From positions 1 to 37,924 of the forward strand of contig NZ_LSGW01000041.1 of assembly GCF_001643305.1 (NCBI RefSeq): a stretch of 37,924 nucleotides of DNA, given 5' to 3'. Positions 26,846-37,763 of this stretch are shown piece by piece. The DNA is from Aeromonas salmonicida subsp. salmonicida. Lineage in GTDB: Bacteria; Pseudomonadota; Gammaproteobacteria; Enterobacterales; Aeromonadaceae. Position 1 is the stretch's first letter; each line of letters begins with the position of its first letter. Made by a program: the position numbers and the translations under genes. Under the pieces are notes generated by a model. That model was not told the origin of the DNA and searched no databases. It saw nothing but the letters and a program-made list of their open reading frames with translations.

Positions 26846-27322
26846 ATGGGCAAGTTATTTCTGTTGTTGGTCGGTCTGGTGCTGCTCGAGCTCACCGTGA
26901 TGATCGAGGTGGGCTCCGTGATTGGCGCCTTGCCAACCGTAGGCTTGCTGGTGCTGACCGCCGTGCTCGGGTCATCGCTGGTTCGGAGTGAAGGCATCAA
27001 GACCCTGCTCAATGCGCAGCAAAAAATGCAGCAAGGGGAGATGCCGGGTCGTGAGGTGATGGGGGGCATGATGCTGGCGCTGGCCGGCTTGCTGCTGATC
27101 ATCCCGGGCTTTGTGACCGACTTCTTCGGTATCCTGTTGCTGCAGCCATGGCTGCGCAACAAGCTGGCTGACAAACTCATTGGCAGCAATCAGTTCCGGA
27201 TGCAGATGGGCGGTTTTCATGCCCAGCAGCCTCCATTCGAGGCGCGTCCAGGCGAGGAACAACCGGGTCAGGTCAATCGTGGCGGGACCACCATCGAAGG
27301 CGAATTCGAGCGTAAAGAGTAA
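26846..27322 (+). CDS. fxsA: Membrane protein FxsA
   Basis: FxsA is a small inner-membrane protein known in E. coli for relieving the exclusion of phage T7 by the F plasmid when overproduced; its normal role is unknown. The 158 residues equal the E. coli length. There are two N-terminal hydrophobic helices (MGKLFLLLVGLVLLELTVMI; VGLLVLTAVLGSSLV) and another hydrophobic pair near 70-105 (GGMMLALAGLLLIIPGFVTDFFGILLL), then a hydrophilic tail. I use the ATG at 26846 with TGAGG upstream; a longer frame to 26768 is not supported. A heat-shock promoter precedes it. The order aspA-fxsA-x-groESL is as in E. coli. Confidence 0.92.
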   Translation: MGKLFLLLVGLVLLELTVMIEVGSVIGALPTVGLLVLTAVLGSSLVRSEGIKTLLNAQQKMQQGEMPGREVMGGMMLALAGLLLIIPGFVTDFFGILLLQPWLRNKLADKLIGSNQFRMQMGGFHAQQPPFEARPGEEQPGQVNRGGTTIEGEFERKE

Positions 27323-27346
27323 GCCTCTGTAGCTAAGCTGTGCCTG

Positions 27347-28717
27347 TCAGGGTTTGCCCTGATGGCACAATCGCTCGAAACGGTGGCGGGCATACCACCA
27401 TGCCAGAGTGCCCGCTGCCAGATTTGCCAGTAGTATCCCCAGATAGACTCCCTGTTCCCCTCCCAGCTCCGCCCCCAGCCAGGCCCCTGGCAACAAGAAG
27501 ACAAACAGCCGCAATCCGTTGAACAGAAACGAGATGCTCGATGCCCTGACGCCGTTGAGTGCCGAGGCCAGCAGCATCACCATGCCCTGGAAGCCATACC
27601 CTATGGGTACCAGGTGCAAATACAGAATGATGAGGCGCACTACTTGTGGATGATCGCTGAACAGGTTGGCGATAAGTGGTGCCAGCAACCAGGTCAGCCC
27701 GTATACCCCGAGCTGGAACAGCAAAGCGAAGCGCATGCAAAATTGCAGTGCGGCCCTGGCGCGGGCCGGATTGCCAGCCCCGCAGTTTTGCGAGATGAAG
27801 GGGGCCAGCACGGAGGAGAGCGCCATCATCACTATGAGCAGCAGTGCCTCGACCCGGGAGGCGGCGCCGTAGGCGGCCACCACTTCGGTGCCCAGACCTG
27901 CGAAGATGATCATCAGCACTGCATTGGCCAGGGGGTTGAGCATGTTGGTGAAAGAGGCAGGCACGGCCACGTGGAGCAAGGCGCGCCAGTGGGCCAGCAA
28001 TTGTGGGCGAGGGGACAGGCGCCATCGCAGCAAGCCTTCCCGATGGCGCAATATGTAGAGGCTGACCAGCATGGCCATCAACCAGGAGATCGACGTGGCG
28101 ATGGCCGCCCCGCGGATCCCCCATTCGGGAAAGGGGCCTATGCCAAAAATGAGCAGGGGATCCAGCACGCCGTTCACCAGCCCCGCCACCGTCATCACCA
28201 GGCTGGGCGTCTTGGTATCCCCGGTGGCCCGAATGGCGGCATTGCCCACCATGGGCAGCACCAGCATGGGCACGGTCAGATACCAGATAAGCATGTAGTC
28301 ATAGATAAGGCGGATCAGCTGGTCGCTGGCGCCGAGCAGCCGAAACAGGGGTTGTATGGTGAATGCTCCCAGGAGCGAGAGGAGCGTGACCAGCACCACG
28401 GCCAGAAACAGGCAGTCGGTGGTGATGCGGGCGGCTTCGTCATGTTTGCCCTGACCGAGGGCATGGCCGATGACGGCGGAGAGCCCGGCCCCCAGCCCCA
28501 TTGCCAGCGAGGTGACCACGAAGGTGACCGGGAAGGTGAAGCTGATGGCGGCGAGTGCCTGGGTGCCCAGCATGCCGATGAAGAAGGTATCGACCAGATT
28601 GAATGCCAGTATGGCGATGATGCCGAGGATCATGGGGCCCGTCATGCGCAGCAGTACGGACGTCATGGGGGCGGTCAGCAGGGGGTTGGGTCGGGTCACG
28701 AGCTCGTCTCTATACAT
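27347..28717 (-). CDS. MATE-family efflux transporter
   Basis: This 456-residue inner-membrane protein has 12 predicted helices and the MATE pattern: LLRMTGPMILGIIAILAFNLVDTFFIGMLGTQALAAISF at the N-terminus, the mirrored half starting near residue 235, and conserved SFTNMLNPLANAVLMIIFAGLGTEVVAAYG. Such proteins export drugs and cationic compounds with Na+ or H+. The substrate is not predictable. A frame reaching 28867 would overlap the groES promoter, so I prefer the ATG at 28717; one at 28798 is also possible. It occupies the position of yjeH in E. coli and ends 24 bases from convergent fxsA. Confidence 0.88.
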   Translation of the reverse strand: MYRDELVTRPNPLLTAPMTSVLLRMTGPMILGIIAILAFNLVDTFFIGMLGTQALAAISFTFPVTFVVTSLAMGLGAGLSAVIGHALGQGKHDEAARITTDCLFLAVVLVTLLSLLGAFTIQPLFRLLGASDQLIRLIYDYMLIWYLTVPMLVLPMVGNAAIRATGDTKTPSLVMTVAGLVNGVLDPLLIFGIGPFPEWGIRGAAIATSISWLMAMLVSLYILRHREGLLRWRLSPRPQLLAHWRALLHVAVPASFTNMLNPLANAVLMIIFAGLGTEVVAAYGAASRVEALLLIVMMALSSVLAPFISQNCGAGNPARARAALQFCMRFALLFQLGVYGLTWLLAPLIANLFSDHPQVVRLIILYLHLVPIGYGFQGMVMLLASALNGVRASSISFLFNGLRLFVFLLPGAWLGAELGGEQGVYLGILLANLAAGTLAWWYARHRFERLCHQGKP

Positions 28718-28829
28718 CTGGCGAAGTGAGTTCTGGCTGCAGGCAGCACAAACCCGGTTTCCTGACCGGGACACGGGCGATCCATCGAAGATATTCATAG
28801 TACGTGAAAATATTTTTTTTGTATTTGCC

Positions 28830-28858
28830 CTTGAAGGGTTAACAAAAACGCCCCACAT
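28830..28858 (+). promoter_or_regulatory. Sigma-32 heat-shock promoter of groESL
   Basis: CTTGAA (28830-28835), a 15-base spacer and CCCCACAT (28851-28858) match the heat-shock consensus. It lies 75 bases ahead of the groES start. The groE operon is a classic sigma-32 target. Confidence 0.88.
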
Positions 28859-28933
28859 CAGAGGCATATCTAATTTGGCCAGGAATGGCCATTCCTCAAA
28901 GCAACACAGAGACTCATTTTGGGAGAGTTATCG

Positions 28934-30903
<1,970 letters not shown>

Positions 30904-30919
30904 TTCAGTCTTGGTTACC

Positions 30920-30950
30920 AAACGGCTCGCTTTTGCGGGCCGTTTTTTTT
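30920..30950 (+). terminator. Terminator of groESL
   Basis: AAACGGCTCGC / GCGGGCCGTTT (30920-30930 with 30935-30945, loop TTTT, one G-U pair) is followed by a run of T. Confidence 0.93.
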
Positions 30951-30998
30951 ATGGCGACTAAACTGAGTCTATTGTTGGTGACTTTTTCTGAGGTGAGT

Positions 30999-31496
30999 AT
31001 GCGTGCACTGGGTTTGATTCCATTACTGTTTTCTCTGGCGATGCCGGTCATGGCCCTTGAGGCGCCGCAGGGTCCCGTCATCTTGACGGTGACCGGCAAT
31101 GTGAAGCCTGCCGAGGCAACAGAGGGGGAGGTGGCTTTCGATCTGGCCATGCTCAAGGCCTTGCCCCAGCATGAAATAGTGACGGGAAATCCCTGGGTCG
31201 ACAAACCGCACAAGTATGTGGGGCCCAAGCTGGCAGATGTGCTGGCTGCCGTCGGAGCGGATGGCAAATCCATTACCCTGACCGCCCTGAACAGTTTTCA
31301 GATACGGATCAACTGGGACAAGGTCAGCAAATATGATCCCATTCTGGCCTGGCAAGATGACGGTGTGACCATGCGGGTACGGAATAAGGGACCGCTTTGG
31401 TTTATCCTACCGCTTGATCAGCATCCGGAGCTGAAACGATCAGAGTTCACTGACATGATGATCTGGCAGTTGAATGCGGTTGACGTTCAACATTGA
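30999..31496 (+). CDS. Periplasmic SUOX-fold (molybdopterin-oxidoreductase-like) protein
   Basis: The 165-residue precursor has a signal peptide (MRALGLIPLLFSLAMPVMA). The mature part resembles the sulfite-oxidase molybdopterin-binding fold: VILTVTGNVKP at the start, FDLAMLKALPQHEIVT, GPKLADVLAAVG, LNSFQIRINWDKVSKYDPILAWQDDG and GPLWFILPLDQHPEL near the end. The mature chain has no cysteine, so the Cys that ligates molybdenum in sulfite oxidases is absent; catalytic activity is doubtful. GAGGTGAG precedes the ATG. The next gene, a membrane GGDEF-EAL protein, starts 23 bases downstream on the same strand. I infer the protein could be its periplasmic partner or sensor. No named gene is known to me. 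Confidence 0.78.
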   Translation: MRALGLIPLLFSLAMPVMALEAPQGPVILTVTGNVKPAEATEGEVAFDLAMLKALPQHEIVTGNPWVDKPHKYVGPKLADVLAAVGADGKSITLTALNSFQIRINWDKVSKYDPILAWQDDGVTMRVRNKGPLWFILPLDQHPELKRSEFTDMMIWQLNAVDVQH

Positions 31497-31519
31497 TATA
31501 ACGGCGTGCGGGAGTGCGA

Positions 31520-33451
31520 GTGAAAGCGAAGACCAAGGCGTGGCCTTTACTTGTCGTTCTTTACCTATCCATCCTGTTGTTTACGGGAAGTACCCTGTAT
31601 TGCCTCGCGCAGATACAGAATGCGACCCGGGTGATGGAAAAGTACACCTATGACGTCTCCTGGGCGCTGATGCAGTTGCAGCTGGAGTTGGGGCGCTTCC
31701 TCAACTCCGTCGAGATCTACCATTATGGTGGCATCGATCACGACACTCTGATGCTGCGTTACGACATCCTCTGGAGCCGCACGCCAATCCTGCTCAGCGG
31801 GCAGTTGCGCCAGAGCATGAAAGATAAGCAAAAGACCCTGCGTCTGGTGCAGCTGATTGAAAGCAACATCCGCGAGATGGAGTCCAACATCACCAATCTG
31901 AAGTCGGGCACGCCAGAGTATCAGCAAATCATGATGCGATTGGCCCCTCTGCAAGAACCTCTCTCCTACTCTCTCGCCTCTGTGATGCAAAAGAACATCA
32001 ATGTCTATTCCGGTAATGACAAACGCTTTGGCCAGCTGCGCAACGCCTTGCTGTTTATGGTTTCCGGTCTGGTGTTGTCCGTGATGTTGCTCAGTGGCCT
32101 GCTGATCCGCGAGGCGCGTCGCCATTTCCGGGCTGCAAGAGTCGATCCCCTGACCGGGCTAGTCAATCGGCTGGCGTTGCTGGAGAAGATGGAATCGTAC
32201 GCAACCAAGGAGATACCATTTGGTTTGGTACTGGTCGATATCAACGATTTTCGGGATATCAACAGCAAATTTGGCTACAACACCGGTGACTTCTTGCTGC
32301 AGGAGATGGCAAAACGGGTTCGCAACCTGTGTGAAAACGGTGAGTGGGTGGCGCGTCTGGGTGGCGATCAGTTTGCTATTATCCAGCGCGAGAGCAGTGA
32401 CCTGCGGCAGGTGAGAGAGCTGGTTGTACGCCTGCTTCATGCGCTCAAGCAAGACATCATCATCGACAACTATCCCTTCCGGCTGGAGGTGGGGATAGGT
32501 ATTGCTTTCTTCCCGATGGACAGCAAGCTGACCCAGGAGCTGCTCAGTCGGGCCGAGCAGGCGCTGTTCCACAGTCGCAAGACCCATGTCCCTTATGTCA
32601 TCTATGACAACTCGCTGCTCAATGAAACTGCGCGGCGCAAGCATCTGGCAAGCGACATGATCATGGCGCTGGAGCACAACGCACTCGAACTGTATTACCA
32701 GCCCATAGTCAATCTTGAAAGCGGCCGCTGTGAGGCAGTCGAAGCGCTGCTGCGCTGGCGGCATCCTGAGTTGGGGTTCATTCCACCCAACGAGGTGATC
32801 CAGGTGGCGGAAGAGTTCCAGCTGGCCGAGAAACTGGGCAGCTGGGTGCTGAACACCGCCTGTGAGCAACTCTATCAGTGGCAGCAGCTCGGGCTGGTCG
32901 ACTTGCAAATGTGCGTGAATATCTCGCCTGGCATGTACCAGCGCAATTTGTTGAAACTGGTCGCCAAGGCGTTGATGGATCATCATATCCCGGCTGCCAG
33001 CCTGGTGTTGGAGGTGACGGAAGACACCACAATGCGCGAGGTGAAGAATTCCCTGCAGCTGATGCAGGATCTGAATCAACAAGGGGTGCAGTTGGCGCTG
33101 GATGATTTCGGTACCGGCTACTCATCTCTCAGCTATCTGCAGAACTTGCCGGTCAGCAAGGTGAAGATCGATCGCTCCTTCATCCAGGGGATCGATACCT
33201 CGATAGAAGCATCTGAACTGGTCGCCAACATTTGCCGTATGGGTTCCATGCTGGGCAAGAGTCTGGTGTGCGAAGGGATAGAAACCCAGGCGCAGCTCGA
33301 TGTCCTGCGTACTCTTACCGATATTCATCTCTATGGACAAGGCTATCTGTTCAGCCGTCCCGAACAGGCGGAGAAAATATATCAGACTCTTCTGGAGATG
33401 GAGGAGGCGTGGTTGAAGCGACGCCAACCCGACAAAGCGTATTTAATTTAG
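31520..33451 (+). CDS. Membrane-bound GGDEF-EAL c-di-GMP signalling protein
   Basis: The protein probably degrades c-di-GMP in response to a periplasmic signal. The 643 residues have a helix at about 9-30, a periplasmic region of about 145 residues, a second helix (about 174-196), a GGDEF domain (about 205-365) and an EAL domain (about 375-640). The GGDEF signature is GGDQF (281-285), with Gln in place of the metal-binding Glu, and I see no RxxD inhibitory site, so cyclase activity is doubtful. The EAL signatures are complete: EALLRW (408-413), NIS, LEVTED (E498), LDDFGTG (528-533), KVKIDRSF (K549), EGIET and QGYLFSRP. The start is the GTG at 31520, with GGAG at 31510-31513; another GTG at 31514 is too close to that site. 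Confidence 0.92.
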   Translation: MKAKTKAWPLLVVLYLSILLFTGSTLYCLAQIQNATRVMEKYTYDVSWALMQLQLELGRFLNSVEIYHYGGIDHDTLMLRYDILWSRTPILLSGQLRQSMKDKQKTLRLVQLIESNIREMESNITNLKSGTPEYQQIMMRLAPLQEPLSYSLASVMQKNINVYSGNDKRFGQLRNALLFMVSGLVLSVMLLSGLLIREARRHFRAARVDPLTGLVNRLALLEKMESYATKEIPFGLVLVDINDFRDINSKFGYNTGDFLLQEMAKRVRNLCENGEWVARLGGDQFAIIQRESSDLRQVRELVVRLLHALKQDIIIDNYPFRLEVGIGIAFFPMDSKLTQELLSRAEQALFHSRKTHVPYVIYDNSLLNETARRKHLASDMIMALEHNALELYYQPIVNLESGRCEAVEALLRWRHPELGFIPPNEVIQVAEEFQLAEKLGSWVLNTACEQLYQWQQLGLVDLQMCVNISPGMYQRNLLKLVAKALMDHHIPAASLVLEVTEDTTMREVKNSLQLMQDLNQQGVQLALDDFGTGYSSLSYLQNLPVSKVKIDRSFIQGIDTSIEASELVANICRMGSMLGKSLVCEGIETQAQLDVLRTLTDIHLYGQGYLFSRPEQAEKIYQTLLEMEEAWLKRRQPDKAYLI

Positions 33452-33509
33452 CCAAAATGATTCATGTCTGGCGCAAGATGGCCGATAGTCTTAGAGCAGG
33501 AGGTACACC

Positions 33510-33698
33510 ATGGATATATCTAGTTCCGCATCAACGTCATTTGGTTCTGCTTTGCTGACGGCCAGTCTGGCCAAAAAACAGCAGACTCAGGATGGTGAAG
33601 CCGCATTGAAACTGCTCCAGACGGCTGCTCAGTCAGCCCCTGCTGCAGCGCCAACGGCCAGCTCCACTCTGGGAAGCAAGATTGATATTCGCGTCTGA
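33510..33698 (+). CDS. Small YjfB-like putative motility protein
   Basis: The 62-residue protein starts MDISSSASTSFGSALLTASLAKKQQTQDG and ends LGSKIDIRV. It resembles the YjfB family (PF14070, putative motility protein), whose members share the MDI/MDV start, a helix with a Lys-rich patch, an Ala/Pro-rich linker and a conserved end with ID. Function is unknown in the family. AGGAGG precedes the ATG, an unusually strong ribosome site. It lies 58 bases behind the GGDEF-EAL gene and before a terminator, suggesting one transcript with it. A link to motility would fit the c-di-GMP gene upstream, but this is inference. Confidence 0.75.
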   Translation: MDISSSASTSFGSALLTASLAKKQQTQDGEAALKLLQTAAQSAPAAAPTASSTLGSKIDIRV

Positions 33699-33706
33699 TC
33701 CTAATG

Positions 33707-33740
33707 AAAAAGCCCCCATCAGTAGATGGGGGCTTTTTTT
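33707..33740. terminator. Bidirectional terminator between the YjfB-like and rluA genes
   Basis: A perfect stem of about 14 bp (33707-33720 with 33725-33738, loop AGTA) with A-run on the left and T-run on the right. It ends both convergent genes. Confidence 0.94.
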
Positions 33741-33754
33741 ATGTTTGCGCTGGC

Positions 33755-34411
33755 TTACAGCGAGAAAGGAGCTGGCGCCTCGAAGGTCATCCGCTCGCCA
33801 CTGCGGGGGTGGCTGATGGTCAGCATGGCCGCATGGAGGTAGAGATGGGGCGCCGCCGCCAGTGCATCCGGATGGGCATAGAGGTTGTCACCCAGAATGG
33901 GGTGCCCCAGCTCCAGCATATGGACGCGCAGCTGGTGGGAGCGACCCGTGATGGGGGTTAGCTTGATCAGGCTGTTGCCGTTCTCCACCTTCAGCTTTTC
34001 CCACAGGGTCAGGGCGTGGCGTCCCTCCTCAAAATCCACCTTCTGCTTCGGGCGGTTGGGCCAGTCGACGCAAAGTGGCAGGTCAACCTGACCCGAGTCT
34101 GCTTCTGGCTCGCCCCACACCCAGGCGAGGTAGTGCTTCTCGGTCTCCCGCTCGCGAAATTGCCGACTCAGCTCCCGATGAGAATTGGGGGTGAGGGGGA
34201 TGACAATGACGCCAGTGGTGGACATGTCGAGGCGATGGGCTGCCGCCGCCTTGGGGTGCTGTTGCTTCACCCGATGCAGGACGCTGTCTTCATTCTCGGG
34301 GCCGCGCCCGGGGACGCTCAGCAGGCCGGTGGGCTTGTTGACCACCATGATGTCCTTGTCCTTGAACAGGATATCGAGCCAGGGTTCCAGAGGCGGTGAG
34401 TATTCAAACAT
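33755..34411 (-). CDS. rluA: 23S rRNA/tRNA pseudouridine synthase RluA
   Basis: RluA converts uridine 746 in 23S rRNA and uridine 32 in several tRNAs to pseudouridine. The 218 residues (E. coli 219) align throughout: PPLEPWLDILFKDKDIMVVNKPTGLLSVPG, the catalytic HRLDMSTTG with D62, the conserved WPNRPKQKVDFE and TGRSHQLRVHMLELGHPILGD. It follows rapA on the same strand over a 200-base gap, as in E. coli, but a repeat array and hairpin lie between. Confidence 0.95.
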   Translation of the reverse strand: MFEYSPPLEPWLDILFKDKDIMVVNKPTGLLSVPGRGPENEDSVLHRVKQQHPKAAAAHRLDMSTTGVIVIPLTPNSHRELSRQFRERETEKHYLAWVWGEPEADSGQVDLPLCVDWPNRPKQKVDFEEGRHALTLWEKLKVENGNSLIKLTPITGRSHQLRVHMLELGHPILGDNLYAHPDALAAAPHLYLHAAMLTISHPRSGERMTFEAPAPFSL

Positions 34412-34431
34412 AAATGTCTCGCATCAGAAGG

Positions 34432-34447
34432 TGGGGGCAAGCCCCCA
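34432..34447 (-). terminator. Hairpin between the rapA repeat array and rluA
   Basis: TGGGGGC / GCCCCCA separated by AA (34432-34438, 34441-34447). There is no T-run on the minus strand, so it may be a weak terminator or a leader structure of rluA. Confidence 0.45.
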
Positions 34448-34448
34448 T

Positions 34449-34697
34449 CAGTTATGGGTAACCACAATCATAAAGGGCATGGGATCCCGCGTGAGCCGGA
34501 GCCGGTCATACCTCTTCACTGCCTTGTCAGTTATGGATGACCACGATAATAAAGTGCATGGCATCCAGCCTGAGCCTGAGCCGGATCAGGTCATGTATCT
34601 TCATTGCCGCGTCAGTTATGGGTGACCACGATAAAGCGGATTGCATCCAGCTTGAGTTGGGTCTGATCGATCAGGTGGTGCAATTCTGCCTGCAGAT
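34449..34697 (-). repeat. Three tandem copies of the rapA 3' end
   Basis: Units starting at CAGTTATG (34449, 34528 and 34613) repeat with spacings of 79 and 85 bases. The third, at 34613-34697, is the true end of rapA. The other two are diverged copies lying downstream of the stop codon. In the reverse-strand frame they still read as C-terminal tails ending DAMHFIIVVIHN-stop and DPMPFMIVVTHN-stop, against [15 protein letters not shown] for RapA. They have no ribosome site or start, so they are not genes. Confidence 0.88.
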
Positions 34698-37479
34698 TGC
34701 GCAGATAATCCAGTTCGCTGTCACGCACGTTCGGATTGACTGCCTTGAGCGCTTCCAGACGATCGAGATCTTGCTGCAGGGTTTGCGCCATCCGGGTGCG
34801 CGCCTTGTCGACAATCCCGGCTTTCAGCTCTTCGGCAATGACCTGGCCCTTGCCAATCAGACCGTGGATCACCGGCTGGGAGGCGGTGACCAACTTGCTG
34901 CCAAGGTGGCGGTTGACCGGGGTCAGCTGGCGGTTGAAGGCATCGAATGCCACCTTTTCGCCCAGATTCTGACCGTTCTTGTCCATCAGCAGACGGATCG
35001 GTGTCGGCGGCATGAAGCGATAGAGCTGGGGATGGGCCGCAGACTCGGCGACGAAGATCAGCTCAAGCAGGATGGAGCCGATGGGCAGCGCTTTGTTCTT
35101 GAGCAGGGCCACAGACGTTGCGCCGATCTCGGAGCCCAGAATGAGGTCTATACCGCCGCGCATCATGGGGTGATCCCAGGAGAGCAGCGCCATGTCATCC
35201 CGTGACAAGGCGGTCGGGCGATCGAAGGTGATGGTCATGCCATCTTGCGGCAGGCCTGGGAAGCTGGATACCAGCATGTGATCCCCCGGGGTCAGCACCA
35301 GCGCGTTCTCGCCTCTGTCATCCTGATTGACGCCGATCTCGTCGAACATCTTGAGGGCGAAGGAGACCATGCCAGTGTCATCATCTTCGGCGGCCAGCTT
35401 GTCGACCAGCAGCTGGGCGGCGGCGCCACCGCTGGAGTGGATCTCCAGCAGGCGATCGCGCCCCTGTTCCAGTCGGGCTTTGAGCGGCTCGTGCAGCTCG
35501 CGGGTCTTGATCAGCAGGGCATCGAGGGTCACCTGATCGCCGGTGTTGGCGGCCAGCAGCTCGAACAGTTCGTCACGTACCGCTTCGAATACCGGGCGGG
35601 CAGTCGGGCAGGTCTGCTCGAACGCATCCAGACCATCGTGATACCAGAGCTGCAGGGCGCGCTGGGCAGTCCCTTCCAGATAGGGGACATGGATCTCGAC
35701 GGTATTCTGCTGACCGATACGGTCCAGACGACCGATGCGCTGTTCCAGCAGATCCGGATTGAGGGGCAGATCGAACAGCACCAGATGGCTGGCAAACTGG
35801 AAGTTGCGACCTTCTGAACCGATTTCTGAGCAGAGCAGCACCTGGGCGCCACCATCCTCTTGCGCGAAATAGGCGGAGGCCTTGTCCCGCTCGAGGATAG
35901 ACATCCCTTCATGGAACACTGTGCCGCGGATCCCTTCACGGGTACGCAGCGCCTCTTCCAGCGCGATGGCGGTGGCCGCTTCGGAGCAGATCACCAGCAC
36001 CTTTTGCTGGCGAGCAGAGAGCAGCAGCTCCAGCAACCAGTCGACGCGGGGATCGAACTGGGTCCAGGTAGCGTTTTCCCCTTCGAACTGCTGGAAGATC
36101 TTCTCGGGATAGAGATAGCGCAGGGCGCGGGTTTGCAGATCGCCGCCATTGCCACCCATCATGCCCATCACCTTGATGGCAGTCTTGTACTGCTCCGGCA
36201 GCGGCATGGGGTAGACGTTGAGGTGACGCTCGGGGAAGCCCTGAATATTGGCGCGGCTGTTACGAAACAGCACCCGGCCGGTGCCATGCTGATCCAGCAG
36301 CTTGGCAACCGCCTGCTGACGGGCAGCTGCATCGCTCATATCCAGCCCTTCCAGCTGGCTGGCGAGGATCTGCCTGGCTTCATCGCTCAGGGTCTCGCCA
36401 TCCAGCAGTTCTTGCGCCGCGCTGGCGACCTTACCGTAAGCTTGCTCCTCGGCGAGGAAGGCCTCGTAATCGTAGAAGCGCTCCGGGTCGAGCAGGCGCA
36501 GACGGGCAAAGTGGCTCTGGTGGCCCAACTGATCCGGGGTGGCGGTCAGCAGCAGCACACCCGGCACCTGTTCGGCCAGCGCTTCCACCATTTCGTAGGC
36601 GCGGCTTGGGGCATCGATGCTCCACTCAAGATGATGCGCCTCGTCGACAACCAGCAGATCCCACTCGGCTTCCAGCACCTGCTCGAAACGACGACGCTTC
36701 TTGCGCAGGAAGTCTAGGCTGCAGATCACCAGCTGCTCGGTCTCGAAGGGGTTCTCCGCATCGGCGAAGGCCTCGATGCATCGCTCCTCGTCAAACAGGG
36801 AGAAGTGCAGGTTGAAGCGGCGCAGCATCTCGACCAGCCACTGGTGCTGGAGAGTCTCGGGCAGCAGTATGAGCACGCGATGGGCGCGACCGGAGAGCAG
36901 CTGCTGATGGATGATCATGCCCGCTTCGATGGTCTTGCCCAGGCCCACTTCATCGGCCAGCAGTACGCGCGGAGCATAGCGGTGTCCCACTTCATGGGCG
37001 ATATAAAGCTGGTGCGGGATCAGGCTGACCCGGCCACCGGCCAGACCGCGAGTCGGGTTAAGGCGCCGCTTATGCTGGTTGATCAGCGCTTCGTAACGCA
37101 GGGTAAAGCGGGACATCCGGTCAATCTGACCGGCGAACAGGCGATCCTGCGGCTTGTTGAATTTGATAAAGTTGCTTAGAAACACTTCCTTGAGGGCAAC
37201 GGGCTCATCATTGTCGGTGCGTACACCTACATATATAAGCAGACCGTTTTTTTCCTGCACTTCTTCGACCGTCATGGTCCAGTCTTCGTGAGTGGCGATC
37301 TGATCGCCCACATTGAAGCTGACCCGGGTTACCGGAGCCTCTTCTTTGGCATACATGCGGTTTTCACCGGTAGCCGGAAACAACAGGGTAACCATGCGTC
37401 CTTCAACAGCAACGACAGTCCCCAACCCCAGATCCGTCTCTGTATCACTAATCCAACGCTGGCCAAGTGCAAAAGGCAT
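34612..37479 (-). CDS. rapA: RNA polymerase-associated SWI2/SNF2 ATPase RapA
   Basis: RapA (HepA) binds RNA polymerase and recycles stalled complexes using ATP. The 955 residues (E. coli 968) start [25 protein letters not shown], as in E. coli, with Tudor-like N-terminal domains. The ATPase motifs are clear: Walker A in DEVGLGKT (176-183), DEAH at 279-282, LLTATP (motif III), and the C-terminal helicase part with [22 protein letters not shown] and [10 protein letters not shown] (motif VI). The C-terminus ends FIVVTHN. The ATG at 37479 has GGAG 7-10 bases upstream; the frame to 37515 is not needed. Two diverged copies of its last part follow. The upstream neighbour is an rRNA operon in the opposite direction. 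Confidence 0.97.
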   Translation of the reverse strand: MPFALGQRWISDTETDLGLGTVVAVEGRMVTLLFPATGENRMYAKEEAPVTRVSFNVGDQIATHEDWTMTVEEVQEKNGLLIYVGVRTDNDEPVALKEVFLSNFIKFNKPQDRLFAGQIDRMSRFTLRYEALINQHKRRLNPTRGLAGGRVSLIPHQLYIAHEVGHRYAPRVLLADEVGLGKTIEAGMIIHQQLLSGRAHRVLILLPETLQHQWLVEMLRRFNLHFSLFDEERCIEAFADAENPFETEQLVICSLDFLRKKRRRFEQVLEAEWDLLVVDEAHHLEWSIDAPSRAYEMVEALAEQVPGVLLLTATPDQLGHQSHFARLRLLDPERFYDYEAFLAEEQAYGKVASAAQELLDGETLSDEARQILASQLEGLDMSDAAARQQAVAKLLDQHGTGRVLFRNSRANIQGFPERHLNVYPMPLPEQYKTAIKVMGMMGGNGGDLQTRALRYLYPEKIFQQFEGENATWTQFDPRVDWLLELLLSARQQKVLVICSEAATAIALEEALRTREGIRGTVFHEGMSILERDKASAYFAQEDGGAQVLLCSEIGSEGRNFQFASHLVLFDLPLNPDLLEQRIGRLDRIGQQNTVEIHVPYLEGTAQRALQLWYHDGLDAFEQTCPTARPVFEAVRDELFELLAANTGDQVTLDALLIKTRELHEPLKARLEQGRDRLLEIHSSGGAAAQLLVDKLAAEDDDTGMVSFALKMFDEIGVNQDDRGENALVLTPGDHMLVSSFPGLPQDGMTITFDRPTALSRDDMALLSWDHPMMRGGIDLILGSEIGATSVALLKNKALPIGSILLELIFVAESAAHPQLYRFMPPTPIRLLMDKNGQNLGEKVAFDAFNRQLTPVNRHLGSKLVTASQPVIHGLIGKGQVIAEELKAGIVDKARTRMAQTLQQDLDRLEALKAVNPNVRDSELDYLRNLQAELHHLIDQTQLKLDAIRFIVVTHN

Positions 37480-37728
37480 TAAACTCTCCAAAGCCCAAGA
37501 GTGTGTGAATCGCAAAGGGGCGCTATGTTACCCGAAGGCGTGACCTCGATCACCATGCATATAGAAGTGGGCGGTGCCAATTCGCTACAAGTTTGATCTA
37601 TCGCTGCCAAGACATCATTGAAGATAGACATATGTCGCCATATGAGTGTGTTGTTGCGGGATAAACAGTCTTTTTGGTGAATTGATGAGCTATTGAGATA
37701 ATAATTCGAATTTAATTCGAAACGCCCC

Positions 37729-37756
37729 TTGCAAGCGTGATCCAGATCCCTATAAT
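37729..37756 (+). promoter_or_regulatory. rRNA operon promoter (P1-like)
   Basis: TTGCAA (37729-37734), a 16-base spacer and a perfect TATAAT (37751-37756), followed by the GC-rich discriminator GCGCC that is typical of stringently controlled rRNA promoters. An AT-rich stretch with TAATTCGAATTTAATTCGAA (37701-37720 region) upstream could be an UP element. The gap 37480-37728 holds no gene and would also contain the divergent rapA promoter. Confidence 0.88.
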
Positions 37757-37763
37757 GCGCCAC

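Noticed and set aside
28718..28867. N-terminal extension of the MATE protein
   Set aside because: It would run through the groES heat-shock promoter, has no ribosome site, and adds sequence unlike MATE proteins.
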